A stretch of DNA of 9,748 bases from Candidatus Methanomethylophilaceae archaeon. Its GTDB lineage: Archaea > Thermoplasmatota > Thermoplasmata > Methanomassiliicoccales > Methanomethylophilaceae. This document shows positions 1-6,239 of the stretch, in pieces. Both the position numbers and the translations under genes were made by a program. The notes under the pieces were generated by a model. That model saw only the letters and a program-made list of their open reading frames with translations. It did no database searches and was not told where the DNA came from. The first letter of the stretch is position 1. Each line of letters starts with the position of its first letter. Location: positions 1 to 9,748 of the forward strand of contig JAFVET010000038.1 of assembly GCA_017475875.1 (NCBI GenBank). Reading direction: 5' to 3'.

Positions 1-47
1 AAATTGCATAGGTAACAATAATCTTTACAGAAAAATTGCATAGGTAA
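1..47. repeat. Two 15-bp direct repeats upstream of the ATPase promoter
   Basis: The 15-mer AAATTGCATAGGTAA is present at 1-15 and again, identically, at 33-47. The copies are 32 bp apart, about three helical turns, so both lie on the same DNA face. The second copy abuts the TATA box, where TFB would bind. This placement suggests a regulator binding site, possibly self-regulation by the ATPase or its partner (inference). The window edge may hide further copies. Confidence 0.8.
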
Positions 48-50
48 TAT

Positions 51-58
51 TTTAAATA
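51..58 (+). promoter_or_regulatory. TATA box for the ATPase gene
   Basis: TTTAAATA is centred about 25 bp before the ATG at 79, the usual archaeal TATA-to-start distance. It predicts a leaderless transcript. No Shine-Dalgarno sequence precedes the ATG, which agrees. Confidence 0.6.
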
Positions 59-78
59 GATATAATCACCTGGATACG

Positions 79-900
79 ATGAGTGTATCTACGGAGAACA
101 TTTTCAGAAGGAAAATCTACCAAGATCTGGAGGAATGGAAGAAGAACGACTCCGGCAGGTACGCGTTGATGATAGAGGGTGTCAGAAGGGTCGGCAAGAG
201 CAAGATCGTCAAAGAATTCGGGACGAGAGAGTACAGGTCGTGCCTGATGGTGGATTTCCTAACCGCCAGCGATGCCGTGAAGAACATGTTCAACAGGTAT
301 TCGGACGATCCCGATCGTCTGTTCCGTCTCTTATCGGGATACTATGGCGTCCGTCTCTTCGAGTACGAGAGTCTGGTGGTCTTCGACGAGGTCCAGGAGT
401 TTCCACGTGCACACCAGCTTGTGAAATACCTCGTGGCCTACGGGAAGTATCCGATAATCGAGACCGGCTCGCTCATCACGCTCAGAATGAAGACCCGGAT
501 AACGTTTCCTTCAGAGGTCAGGACGATACCGATGAACCCGATGGATTTCGAGGAATACATGTGGGCCGTCGGGAAGGAGCAGCAGTTGGAGATGGTGAGG
601 GAGTCGTTCGAAAGCGGGGTACCCATGGACGAGGACATGCACAGGAACCTCATGGACACATACACCACGTACATGATCACGGGCGGGATGCCCCAGGCCG
701 TTTCGGCTCTGATCGAGACCAACAGCTTCGTCGAGGTCGAGAAATCCAAGAAGATGATCGTCGACCTTTACCGTGAAGACGTGTGGAGAGAGGACGACGG
801 CATCCTCGCGGAATTGTTCAGTGGGATCCCTTCCATGCTGAACAGGACCAACAAGGTCTTCTCTCCGGGAGCGATAAAAAAAAGTCTCTCTGAGTTCTGA
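79..900 (+). pseudogene. C-terminally truncated AAA_14/DUF4143-type ATPase, cut off by an insertion sequence
   Basis: This is the N-terminal half of an archaeal/bacterial P-loop ATPase of the AAA_14 + DUF4143 type, a family common in accessory DNA and of poorly known function. Visible motifs are Walker A GVRRVGKS (34-41), Walker B LVVFDE (99-104), a sensor-like ETGSL (128-132), the family motif MNPMDFEEYMWA (152-163) and TGGMPQAV (201-208). The frame ends at residue 273, just after FSPGAIKKSLS, where relatives (usually about 400-470 residues) continue into the DUF4143/C-terminal domain. The last residues, EF-stop, appear to be read from the inserted element. A run of eight A (876-883) lies at the break, so a slip is also conceivable, but the -1 frame closes at 937 as well. 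The ATG is placed leaderlessly behind its own TATA box and two direct repeats. The truncated protein might still be made and bind ATP; I judge it a probable pseudogene. Confidence 0.8.
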
Positions 901-907
901 GGTGGAA

Positions 908-948
908 AGCAATCGGATGAAGAAGCGAAGCGGATGAATCCGATTGCT
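908..948. repeat. Perfect 11-bp inverted repeat in the left part of the IS
   Basis: AGCAATCGGAT (908-918) pairs perfectly with ATCCGATTGCT (938-948) around a 19-nt purine-rich loop. It lies in the non-coding leader of the transposase and could fold in RNA, limiting read-in transcription or translation of the transposase. That role is inference. The motif GAAGCGA occurs in the loop (922-928), again at 949-955, and in the right flank at 2454-2460. Confidence 0.7.
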
Positions 949-1005
949 GAAGCGAAGTTCAAGATTTGTTAAGAACAGGTGCGACATACCTTAAGTTGTC
1001 CAGAC

Positions 1006-1012
1006 AGGAGGT
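1006..1012 (+). promoter_or_regulatory. Shine-Dalgarno sequence before an ATT codon of the transposase
   Basis: AGGAGGT matches the archaeal 16S 3' end strongly and stands six nucleotides before ATT at 1019-1021, which opens the transposase frame. No comparable site precedes the ATG at 1079. It therefore points to translation starting at 1019, either from a rare ATT codon or from an ATG that has mutated to ATT. Confidence 0.65.
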
Positions 1013-1078
1013 AGTCGCATTCCCAAGAGAGCAGCTTCGGTAGATAATGGTATTGAAGAGAGAACGAAAGAGTACCGG

Positions 1079-2353
1079 ATGATCAGGGCCCAATTAAGAC
1101 TGAGCGATCATTGGGAGGTGGTCTCCAAGGAAGTGGAGACCTATCTCCCCGAACACGATGATGACCATCCCGATGCCCCGGACAGGGCATCGGATGATCC
1201 GGAGTCATGGAAGACGGAGATACTGGGAAAGGTCATGATCAATATCAGGATGAAGAGGGGTCGCTTCTACAGATGTCCGCATTGCGGATGCTGGTGTCGT
1301 GCCCACGAGTATGTGGATAGGGAGTACGACCATATCCCTGACATGGGGTATGATGTGAAACTGTTTGTGAACCTCCCAAAGCTCCATTGTACGAATTGTG
1401 GAAGGTATCCTCAGGTCAGGTTCCCTTTGGCGAGACCGAAGGTCTCGTATACGAAGGAGTTCGAGAAATCCGTTCTCAGACTGTTATGCAAGAACACCGT
1501 CTCCGCTACCGCGGAGATGATGCATACCGGACCTTGGATCGTATCAGACATATTGGATTACCGTATCAGACATGCTATCCCGGAACAGGACCTATCTCAT
1601 GTGACCGTTCTGTTCGTGGATGAGACTCAGAGGAGGAAGGGACATGAGTACATGACCGTGTTCTCCGACAACAATCATGAAGTGATCTTCATCGCAGAAG
1701 GCAAAGGTGTCGGTGCCATGGAGAGATTCTGCGATTATCTCCGTATACAAGGTGGGGATCCAGATAACATCTGGGTCGTAAGCGCCGACATGAGCAGCAC
1801 TTACGAATCGGGTGTCGAGAGGTATTTCAGGAATGCCACTTTGGTATGGGATCGCTTCCACCTGGTGCAAGCGATCAACAACACCTTGAACGATATCAGG
1901 AAGAGATGTCTGAAACGCAGAAAAGGGGAGAGGCTGAGGAATGTGAAGTATACCGTACTGAAACGTCCCGAGAACATGTCCGAATACGATAACGAGAAGC
2001 TGTCAAACATCAGACTGAACAATCCCGAATTGGCTCTGGCGTACGATATGAAGGAGGAATTCTGTGAGGTACTGGAATGCGCCGACATGTATGAGGCGCA
2101 GGAGGCGTTCGAGGAGTGGTATGCCTGGGTCAGGATACAGGGATGTCAGGAGATGAGGGAACGCGCAGATAGGTTCAAACTGAAGATAGACAGGATACTG
2201 GCATGGTTCGACCACAGGGTGAACAATGGTGTGGCTGAAGGGATCAATTCCAAGATACAGAAGACAAAGGATGCGGCTTACGGATATCCGAATCTTGACC
2301 ATTTCGCATCCATGTGCATGTTCAGATTCGGAAATCTCGTCATAGCTTTCTGA
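1079..2353 (+). CDS. ISL3-family transposase (DDE type)
   Basis: It catalyses cut-and-paste or related movement of its IS through an RNase H-like DDE active site. From the ATG at 1079 it has 424 residues. A zinc-finger region comes first, with CPHC (66-69), further cysteines at 71 and 73, and CTNC (104-107), as in zf-ISL3. A helix-turn-helix stretch follows (about 125-165), then the DDE_Tnp_ISL3 domain: FVDETQRRKGHEYMTVFSD with D181, SADMSSTY with D237, the DRFH motif (258-261), and NGVAEGINSKIQ with E387. All catalytic residues are present, so the protein looks intact. The frame stays open upstream to 1016. A perfect Shine-Dalgarno sits before ATT at 1019, which would add 20 residues (starting M/I-PKRAAS). 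I give the ATG start as the conservative choice. It interrupts the ATPase gene upstream. Confidence 0.93.
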   Translation: MIRAQLRLSDHWEVVSKEVETYLPEHDDDHPDAPDRASDDPESWKTEILGKVMINIRMKRGRFYRCPHCGCWCRAHEYVDREYDHIPDMGYDVKLFVNLPKLHCTNCGRYPQVRFPLARPKVSYTKEFEKSVLRLLCKNTVSATAEMMHTGPWIVSDILDYRIRHAIPEQDLSHVTVLFVDETQRRKGHEYMTVFSDNNHEVIFIAEGKGVGAMERFCDYLRIQGGDPDNIWVVSADMSSTYESGVERYFRNATLVWDRFHLVQAINNTLNDIRKRCLKRRKGERLRNVKYTVLKRPENMSEYDNEKLSNIRLNNPELALAYDMKEEFCEVLECADMYEAQEAFEEWYAWVRIQGCQEMRERADRFKLKIDRILAWFDHRVNNGVAEGINSKIQKTKDAAYGYPNLDHFASMCMFRFGNLVIAF

Positions 2354-2483
2354 TCGGATGGTGTTCGACGGGTAGCGGCAGCTATAGAGTTCTCACGCAC
2401 AGGTATGTCTTATCCTCATAATCGCGCCCGTACAGGGCGCAATCGGGCCGAGTGAAGCGAGGCCAAAAAGAGATGTTCAAGAA

Positions 2484-2515
2484 TGGATGACGAGGACTTC
2501 AGTCCGAGTCATCCA
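2484..2515. repeat. Two-part hairpin with a GA/GA internal loop
   Basis: TGGATGAC (2484-2491) pairs with GTCATCCA (2508-2515), and inside it GGAC (2494-2497) pairs with GTCC (2502-2505) around a four-base loop. The two stems are separated by GA opposite GA, which in RNA can form tandem sheared G-A pairs. It lies just inside the candidate right end of the IS. A role in transposase binding or transcript ending is inference. Confidence 0.65.
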
Positions 2516-2557
2516 CTCTAGAACTTATAGCACCTCTTTTTCGACAGGGGGATCAAG

Positions 2558-2578
2558 GCCGTGCGCAGGGCGCACGGC
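2558..2578 (-). terminator. Possible terminator hairpin after the desulfurase gene
   Basis: GCCGTGCGC and GCGCACGGC form a perfect 9-bp stem with a 3-nt loop, about 35 bp past the stop codon of the minus-strand desulfurase gene. In that direction it is followed only by a weak T-rich stretch, so it may stabilise the 3' end or help termination rather than act as a classic intrinsic terminator. Confidence 0.45.
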
Positions 2579-2610
2579 TTCCCTCATCGTCGGATTCGTC
2601 CGCGAGACGC

Positions 2611-3816
2611 TCAATCGCCGAAGGTCTCCGAGATGCGCACGACGGTGTCGCAGAACACGTCTATCTCGTCGACGCTGTTGTAGAGGTAGGTGGAAGCCCT
2701 CGCGCTCCCGTCTATCCCGCGCGAAACGTAGAACGGATGGGAACAGTGCATCCCGGACCGTATCATGATCCCGGCCATCGAGTCGAGCATCATCCCGATG
2801 TCGTGGGAGCTCAGACCGTCTATGTTGAACGAGAGGACCCCGGAGTGTTCCTTGGGATCGGAAGGTCCCACCACGTGGACGTTGCCGAGGTCCTCCAGTC
2901 CCTTGAACATCCTTTCCATGAGGAGCGAGTCCCATCTGCGGACCTCATCCATCCCGATGCGCCCCAGATATTCCAGGGCGGCCCTCAGTCCGAGGACGCC
3001 CGCGTAGTTGTGCAGCCCCGCCTCGAAGCGGTCGGGCACGGGGGCGTTATTGTATGAATCCGCTGAAACGAGACCTACCGTGCCTCCCCCGACCATGAGC
3101 GGACTCATGCTTTCCAGGACCTCCTTCTTCCCGTACATGACCCCCGTGCCGGTGGGTCCGAGCATCTTGTGGCCGGAGAAGCAGTACACGTCCACGTCCA
3201 GATCTTTGAGGTTCACTGGGATGTGCGGCGCCGCCTGGGCCCCGTCGACGACTACGATGGCACCCGCGTCGTGGGCGATCTCCACCACTTCCTTGACGGG
3301 TACTGTGCATCCGGTGACGTTGTTCGTGTGTTGGACGGATACGACCTTGACGTCCCTGCCGATGCAGGACTTGAAGGACTCGAGATCGAATGTTCCGTCT
3401 TTTTTGGAGCGGCACATCCTCCTCTTTATTCCCCGCTCCCTTTCGGCTACGAGCCAGGGGACGTGGTTGCTGTTGTGCTCGGTGTCGGTGGTGACCACCA
3501 CGTCGCCCCTTTTCAACGGAAGCCCGCGGGCGGCCGTGTTCAGACCTTCGGTGCAGTTCTTGTTGAATACGAAGCAGTCCGGGTCGTCGGTTCCGAAGAA
3601 CGATGCCAGGGCCTCCCTGGTGCGGTCCATCCCGTCCGACACGCGGTCGGCCATGGAGTGGACGCTCCTCCCTCCGCACGCGGGGTATTCCTCGTAGTAC
3701 TCGACCACAGCCTGGATGACCTGGTCGGGCCTGAGGGATTGGCAGGCGCTGTCGAGGTAGATCCCCTTGCCTTTGCGGATCGTCGGGAAATCCCCGCGCA
3801 CCGTTCCGATGTCCAT
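2611..3816 (-). CDS. sufS: SufS-like cysteine desulfurase (class V aminotransferase)
   Basis: This PLP enzyme is expected to take sulfur from L-cysteine, giving alanine and an enzyme persulfide used for Fe-S cluster assembly and other thiolation. It has 401 residues, the normal family length. Visible motifs are EHNSN (113-117, PLP-stacking His114), VDGAQ (190-194, Asp191), the Schiff-base lysine K217 in SGHKMLGPTGTG, RSGMHCSHP with the persulfide Cys358, and the substrate-binding arginine region ARAS (372-375). The short loop around Cys358 fits the group II (SufS/CsdA) type rather than IscS. The ATG at 3816 lies about 26 bp after a TATA-like TTAAAAT on the minus strand, so the mRNA is probably leaderless. 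It is divergent from pyrD-pyrK; PyrK needs a [2Fe-2S] cluster, a possible but unproven link. No sufBC genes are in the window. A related class V enzyme with another sulfur acceptor cannot be excluded. Confidence 0.87.
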   Translation of the reverse strand: MDIGTVRGDFPTIRKGKGIYLDSACQSLRPDQVIQAVVEYYEEYPACGGRSVHSMADRVSDGMDRTREALASFFGTDDPDCFVFNKNCTEGLNTAARGLPLKRGDVVVTTDTEHNSNHVPWLVAERERGIKRRMCRSKKDGTFDLESFKSCIGRDVKVVSVQHTNNVTGCTVPVKEVVEIAHDAGAIVVVDGAQAAPHIPVNLKDLDVDVYCFSGHKMLGPTGTGVMYGKKEVLESMSPLMVGGGTVGLVSADSYNNAPVPDRFEAGLHNYAGVLGLRAALEYLGRIGMDEVRRWDSLLMERMFKGLEDLGNVHVVGPSDPKEHSGVLSFNIDGLSSHDIGMMLDSMAGIMIRSGMHCSHPFYVSRGIDGSARASTYLYNSVDEIDVFCDTVVRISETFGD

Positions 3817-3838
3817 GCATGCCCGAACACCAGCTCCG

Positions 3839-3852
3839 ATTTTAACCTTGGT
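3839..3852 (-). promoter_or_regulatory. Promoter of the desulfurase gene
   Basis: On the minus strand the sequence reads ACCAAGGTTAAAAT. TTAAAAT is TATA-like and centred about 26 bp before the ATG at 3816, with the upstream part at the TFB-element position. The first ten bases recur, inverted, in the pyrD promoter. Confidence 0.55.
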
Positions 3853-3876
3853 AGGTTTCTATGTCATTTCCGTCCA

Positions 3877-3900
3877 CCGGGTGTAGATCACCTCACCCGG
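3877..3900. repeat. 7-bp inverted repeat between divergent promoters
   Basis: CCGGGTG (3877-3883) and CACCCGG (3894-3900) are perfect inverted arms with a 10-bp spacer, placed midway between the sufS and pyrD promoters. It could be a shared operator (inference); chance is possible in GC-rich DNA. Confidence 0.4.
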
Positions 3901-3934
3901 GACATCGGGCTTTTCCCGTCCTTGCGTGGTTCCG

Positions 3935-3949
3935 ACCAAGGTTATTTTA
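3935..3949 (+). promoter_or_regulatory. Promoter of pyrD-pyrK
   Basis: ACCAAGGTTATTTTA contains a TATA-like TTATTTTA (3942-3949) centred about 27 bp before the ATG at 3973, predicting a leaderless or near-leaderless mRNA. The ACCAAGGTTA part is the inverted copy of the element in the sufS promoter. Confidence 0.6.
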
Positions 3950-3972
3950 GCACCGGATGCTACCCTGAGGGC

Positions 3973-4887
3973 ATGCAAGATGGTGTTTCCCTGAGGACGT
4001 CGGTGGGGAAGGTCGAGCTCGGGCTGCCGGGCATGGTGGCCTCGGGCGTCATGGACGAGACCGGCGCCTCCATGGTGCGCATGTTCGGATGCGGAGCCGG
4101 CGCCGTCGTCTCCAAGTCGGTCGGTCTCCAACCAAACCCAGGTCATTCGAATCCGTGTCTCCTGGAGGTCTGCGGCGGCTACGTCAACGCCATGGGGCTT
4201 CCTAATCCAGGAATCGAGGAGTTCCGTGCCGAGATGGAGCAGGCGGTCCCCGCGGGACCCGTCATAGGCTCCATCTACGGGGCCGGTCCCGACGACTTCT
4301 CCGAGCTCGCGGGACGCATGGAGGACTACGGTGCGACGGCGGTCGAGTTGAACCTCTCGTGTCCCCACGCCAAGGGGTTCGGGATGGAGGTCGGGACGGA
4401 CCCGCGCATGGTGGGGGACATCGTGTCCGCCGTCAAGTCCGCGGTCGACATCCCCGTGTGGGCGAAGCTGACCCCCAACACGCACATCCTCCAGGACATC
4501 GGGAGGGCGGTGCAGGATGCCGGAGGGGACGCCGTAGTGGCGATAAACACACTGAAGGCAATGGTCATATCGCCGGAGTTCGCCAGACCGGTCCTCAGCA
4601 ACGGCTTCTGCGGACTGTCCGGCAACGGGATCCGTCCCGTCGGGGTCCGTGCGGTATACGACCTGCGCACGGTCCTGGACATCCCCATAGTGGGCGTCGG
4701 GGGGATCTCGTGCTGGAGGGATGCGGCCGAGTACATAATGGCGGGCGCGTCGGCCTTCCAGATAGGCAGTGCTATAGGTACGGTCGGTATCGACGTGTTC
4801 GAGCAGGTGAACGACGGGCTCCGTTCGTTCATGGAGGAATACGGTTACCGTGACATTTCTTCGATGGTGGGTGCGGCACATGAGTGA
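3973..4887 (+). CDS. pyrD: Dihydroorotate dehydrogenase, catalytic subunit (class 1B)
   Basis: It oxidises dihydroorotate to orotate with FMN in the fourth step of pyrimidine synthesis, in the cytosol as a complex with PyrK. The 304-residue TIM barrel shows the class 1 catalytic cysteine C130 in ELNLSCPH (125-132), Lys48 in VSKSVG, NAMGLPNPG (72-80), WAKLTPN (163-169, Lys165), INTLKAM (191-197), GLSGNGI (214-220) and the phosphate-binding GVGGIS (241-246). The pairing with an adjacent PyrK makes it class 1B (NAD-linked). The frame is open far upstream, but that part is antisense to the desulfurase gene. The ATG at 3973 is correct by length, by the family N-terminus (LRTSVGKVELGLPGMVASG) and by its position behind the TATA box. 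It overlaps pyrK by 8 bp, indicating translational coupling. Confidence 0.95.
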   Translation: MQDGVSLRTSVGKVELGLPGMVASGVMDETGASMVRMFGCGAGAVVSKSVGLQPNPGHSNPCLLEVCGGYVNAMGLPNPGIEEFRAEMEQAVPAGPVIGSIYGAGPDDFSELAGRMEDYGATAVELNLSCPHAKGFGMEVGTDPRMVGDIVSAVKSAVDIPVWAKLTPNTHILQDIGRAVQDAGGDAVVAINTLKAMVISPEFARPVLSNGFCGLSGNGIRPVGVRAVYDLRTVLDIPIVGVGGISCWRDAAEYIMAGASAFQIGSAIGTVGIDVFEQVNDGLRSFMEEYGYRDISSMVGAAHE

Positions 4888-5644
4888 GACGGTAGTCATC
4901 AAAAGGGTCGTCGACGAGGCCTACGACACCAAGAGCTTCTTCTTCGATCTAGACGCGGATGTGAGGCCGGGGCAGTTCCTGATGGTATGGATCCCGGGAT
5001 GCGACGAGATCCCCATGTCCGTGTCGTCCGTGGACGGGAGGGAGAAGTCGATAACCGTCAAGGCGATCGGACCCGCCACCAGGCGCCTCCACGAGTTCGA
5101 GGCCGGGGACAGGCTGGGGATCAGGGGACCGTTCGGAAATGGGTTCGACCTCTCCTCGGGGAACGTGCTGATCGTCGGCGGCGGAGTCGGTACGGCGGCG
5201 GTCATGCCCGCGGTGGCGGCTACGGGTGCGGACGTGATCATAGCGGCCCGCAGCGACCGTGACGTGATATTGAAGGAGGTCGCCGAGAGGCACTCGAAGA
5301 ACGTCTGGATCGCCACCGACGACGGTTCCATGGGATTCCACGGGAACGCGGTACAACTGATGCGGGAGAAGGTCTCGCAGCACGATTACGACTGCGTCAT
5401 AGCCTGCGGCCCCGAGGTCATGCTGTACTTCACGTACAAGGCCTGCGAGGAGCTGGGCCTCGACTGCCAGCTCTCCCTCGAGCGCTACATGAAGTGCGGC
5501 GCAGGCGTCTGCGGATGCTGCGTGATGGACGACCAGAGGATCTGCAGGGACGGTCCGGTCTTCCGCAGGGAACAGATCGCCAGGCTGTCCGATTTCGGAC
5601 GTGGAAGGCGTGACGCGTGCGGAAGGTTCGTTAGTTTCAGGTGA
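4880..5644 (+). CDS. pyrK: Dihydroorotate dehydrogenase, electron transfer subunit
   Basis: It carries electrons from PyrD's FMN through a [2Fe-2S] cluster and FAD to NAD+. The 254-residue protein has a ferredoxin-reductase fold: an FAD-binding barrel with IPMSVSS (44-50, in place of the usual RPLSV motif), IRGPFGNGF (81-89), the nucleotide-binding IVGGGVGTA (98-106), and the C-terminal cluster motif with cysteines at 206, 211, 214 and 222 (KCGAGVCGCC...ICRDGPVF). The ATG at 4880 lies within the last codons of pyrD (ATGAGTGA overlap), so the two are surely one operon. A tail of about 25 residues follows the usual PyrK end at GPVF. The 3' end also overlaps the proposed start of the TPR gene by 44 bp. 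Confidence 0.94.
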   Translation: MSETVVIKRVVDEAYDTKSFFFDLDADVRPGQFLMVWIPGCDEIPMSVSSVDGREKSITVKAIGPATRRLHEFEAGDRLGIRGPFGNGFDLSSGNVLIVGGGVGTAAVMPAVAATGADVIIAARSDRDVILKEVAERHSKNVWIATDDGSMGFHGNAVQLMREKVSQHDYDCVIACGPEVMLYFTYKACEELGLDCQLSLERYMKCGAGVCGCCVMDDQRICRDGPVFRREQIARLSDFGRGRRDACGRFVSFR

Positions 5645-6239
5645 TGGTCTGACGCAGAACGGGCACATAACGGTCTACCACGGCAAGCTTGTGGTGGACG
5701 TCCCCAGGGACCTCTACCGCGGTCCGGATGCGAAGGTCGTCGAGGAGCGGGCGGGGCCGTTCATCGAGCTGGTCCGCACCAGATACCCCTGGGTCACCGA
5801 GAACAGCGCCCGCACGCTGATCGAGAAGGGCCGGATGGAGATGATGCGCGTCCGCGACGAGGAGTCCAAAGGTAAGGTCCATGCGAGGCACCTCGCCTCA
5901 CAGGGCAAGGTGGACGAGGCGGTCGAACATCTGAGGATTCATCTCGAGCTCGATCCCGGGGACGTCGATTCGTGGTACCTGTTGGGGGAGCTCCTGTGCC
6001 GCAGGGGCGACACCGAGGAAGGTTATCGGGCCATCAACCGCGCTCGTTCGCTGCGATCCCCGAACAGCGCGTTGATCGCGTCCACGACCTCCGGGACGGT
6101 CGCGCCCCAGGGGACCTTGACGCAGTTCCCCTCGATGACGTGCCCGTTCTTGACCTTGCAGCATTTGACGATGGTCTTGACATCTGGATCCACGTGGTCC
6201 GCCGGACAGACGTTGAGGAAGGGCACGTCCCTCCCGTAA
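5601..6239 (+). CDS. Small tetratricopeptide-repeat protein
   Basis: The 212-residue reading frame has no clear catalytic domain. Residues about 92-118 (HARHLASQGKVDEAVEHLRI) and 122-152 (DSWYLLGELLCRRGDTEEGY) are two TPR units, a protein-protein interaction fold; residues 20-90 are a charged, helix-rich domain I do not recognise. The GTG at 5601 lies 44 bp inside pyrK. No in-frame ATG offers a better start and the ribosome site is weak, so the start is uncertain, but coupling to pyrD-pyrK is likely. From about residue 141 the frame runs over the 3' end of the convergent minus-strand gene. From about residue 155 it becomes Ser/Thr/Pro-rich and no longer TPR-like, as expected of an antisense reading. 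The true stop may have been lost by a frameshift near 6060: the +1 frame closes at 6075. The TPR part is well supported, the tail is not. Confidence 0.68.
   Translation: MEGVTRAEGSLVSGDGLTQNGHITVYHGKLVVDVPRDLYRGPDAKVVEERAGPFIELVRTRYPWVTENSARTLIEKGRMEMMRVRDEESKGKVHARHLASQGKVDEAVEHLRIHLELDPGDVDSWYLLGELLCRRGDTEEGYRAINRARSLRSPNSALIASTTSGTVAPQGTLTQFPSMTCPFLTLQHLTMVLTSGSTWSAGQTLRKGTSLP

Larger units (their letters stand above)
893..2525 (+). mobile_element. ISL3-family insertion sequence (ends tentative)
   Basis: The element is defined by its ISL3-type transposase. Candidate ends are an imperfect inverted repeat, AGTTCTGAGGTGGA (893-906) against AGTTCTAGAGTGGA read on the minus strand at 2525-2512, with 11 of 14 positions identical. 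That gives about 1.6 kb, reasonable for ISL3. The left end falls exactly where ATPase homology stops. I see no 8-bp target duplication next to these ends, and the missing 3' half of the ATPase is not found to the right, so deletion or rearrangement after insertion is likely. The transposase stretch is visibly less GC-rich than the metabolic genes nearby. The presence of an IS is firm; the exact ends are not. Confidence 0.6.
2354..2610. other. Non-coding junction between the IS and the desulfurase gene, rich in hairpins
   Basis: I find no gene here. The stretch holds a GCGCCC/GGGCGC hairpin (2424-2440), a GGCC/GGCC hairpin around GAGTGAAGCGA (2446-2464), a long hairpin (2484-2515), the candidate right IS end (2512-2525) and a GC hairpin near the 3' end of the minus-strand gene (2558-2578). 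No translation of any frame resembles the missing part of the ATPase. Confidence 0.6.

Noticed and set aside
1..47. Start of a CRISPR array
   Set aside because: Only two 15-bp copies with a 17-bp gap; the unit is too short and sits in a promoter.
983..2409. GACATACCT (983-991) and AGGTATGTC (2401-2409) as the IS terminal inverted repeats
   Set aside because: Perfect for nine bases but not extended either way. The left copy lies about 90 bp inside the ATPase break, and no target duplication flanks it. The 893/2525 pair fits better, though this one is not fully excluded.
909..2446. GCAATCGG at 909-916 and 2439-2446 as an 8-bp target duplication
   Set aside because: The right length for ISL3, but the sequences just inside show no inverted repeat, and both copies lie in hairpin-forming DNA.
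2591..2602. CGGA-TTCG-TCCG tetraloop hairpin as a functional RNA
   Set aside because: Only four base pairs; easily found by chance in GC-rich DNA, and no further pairing supports it.
3169..3972. Long N-terminal extension of PyrD
   Set aside because: This open frame is antisense to the well-supported desulfurase gene, and PyrD has a full-length family N-terminus from 3973 with a promoter directly before it.
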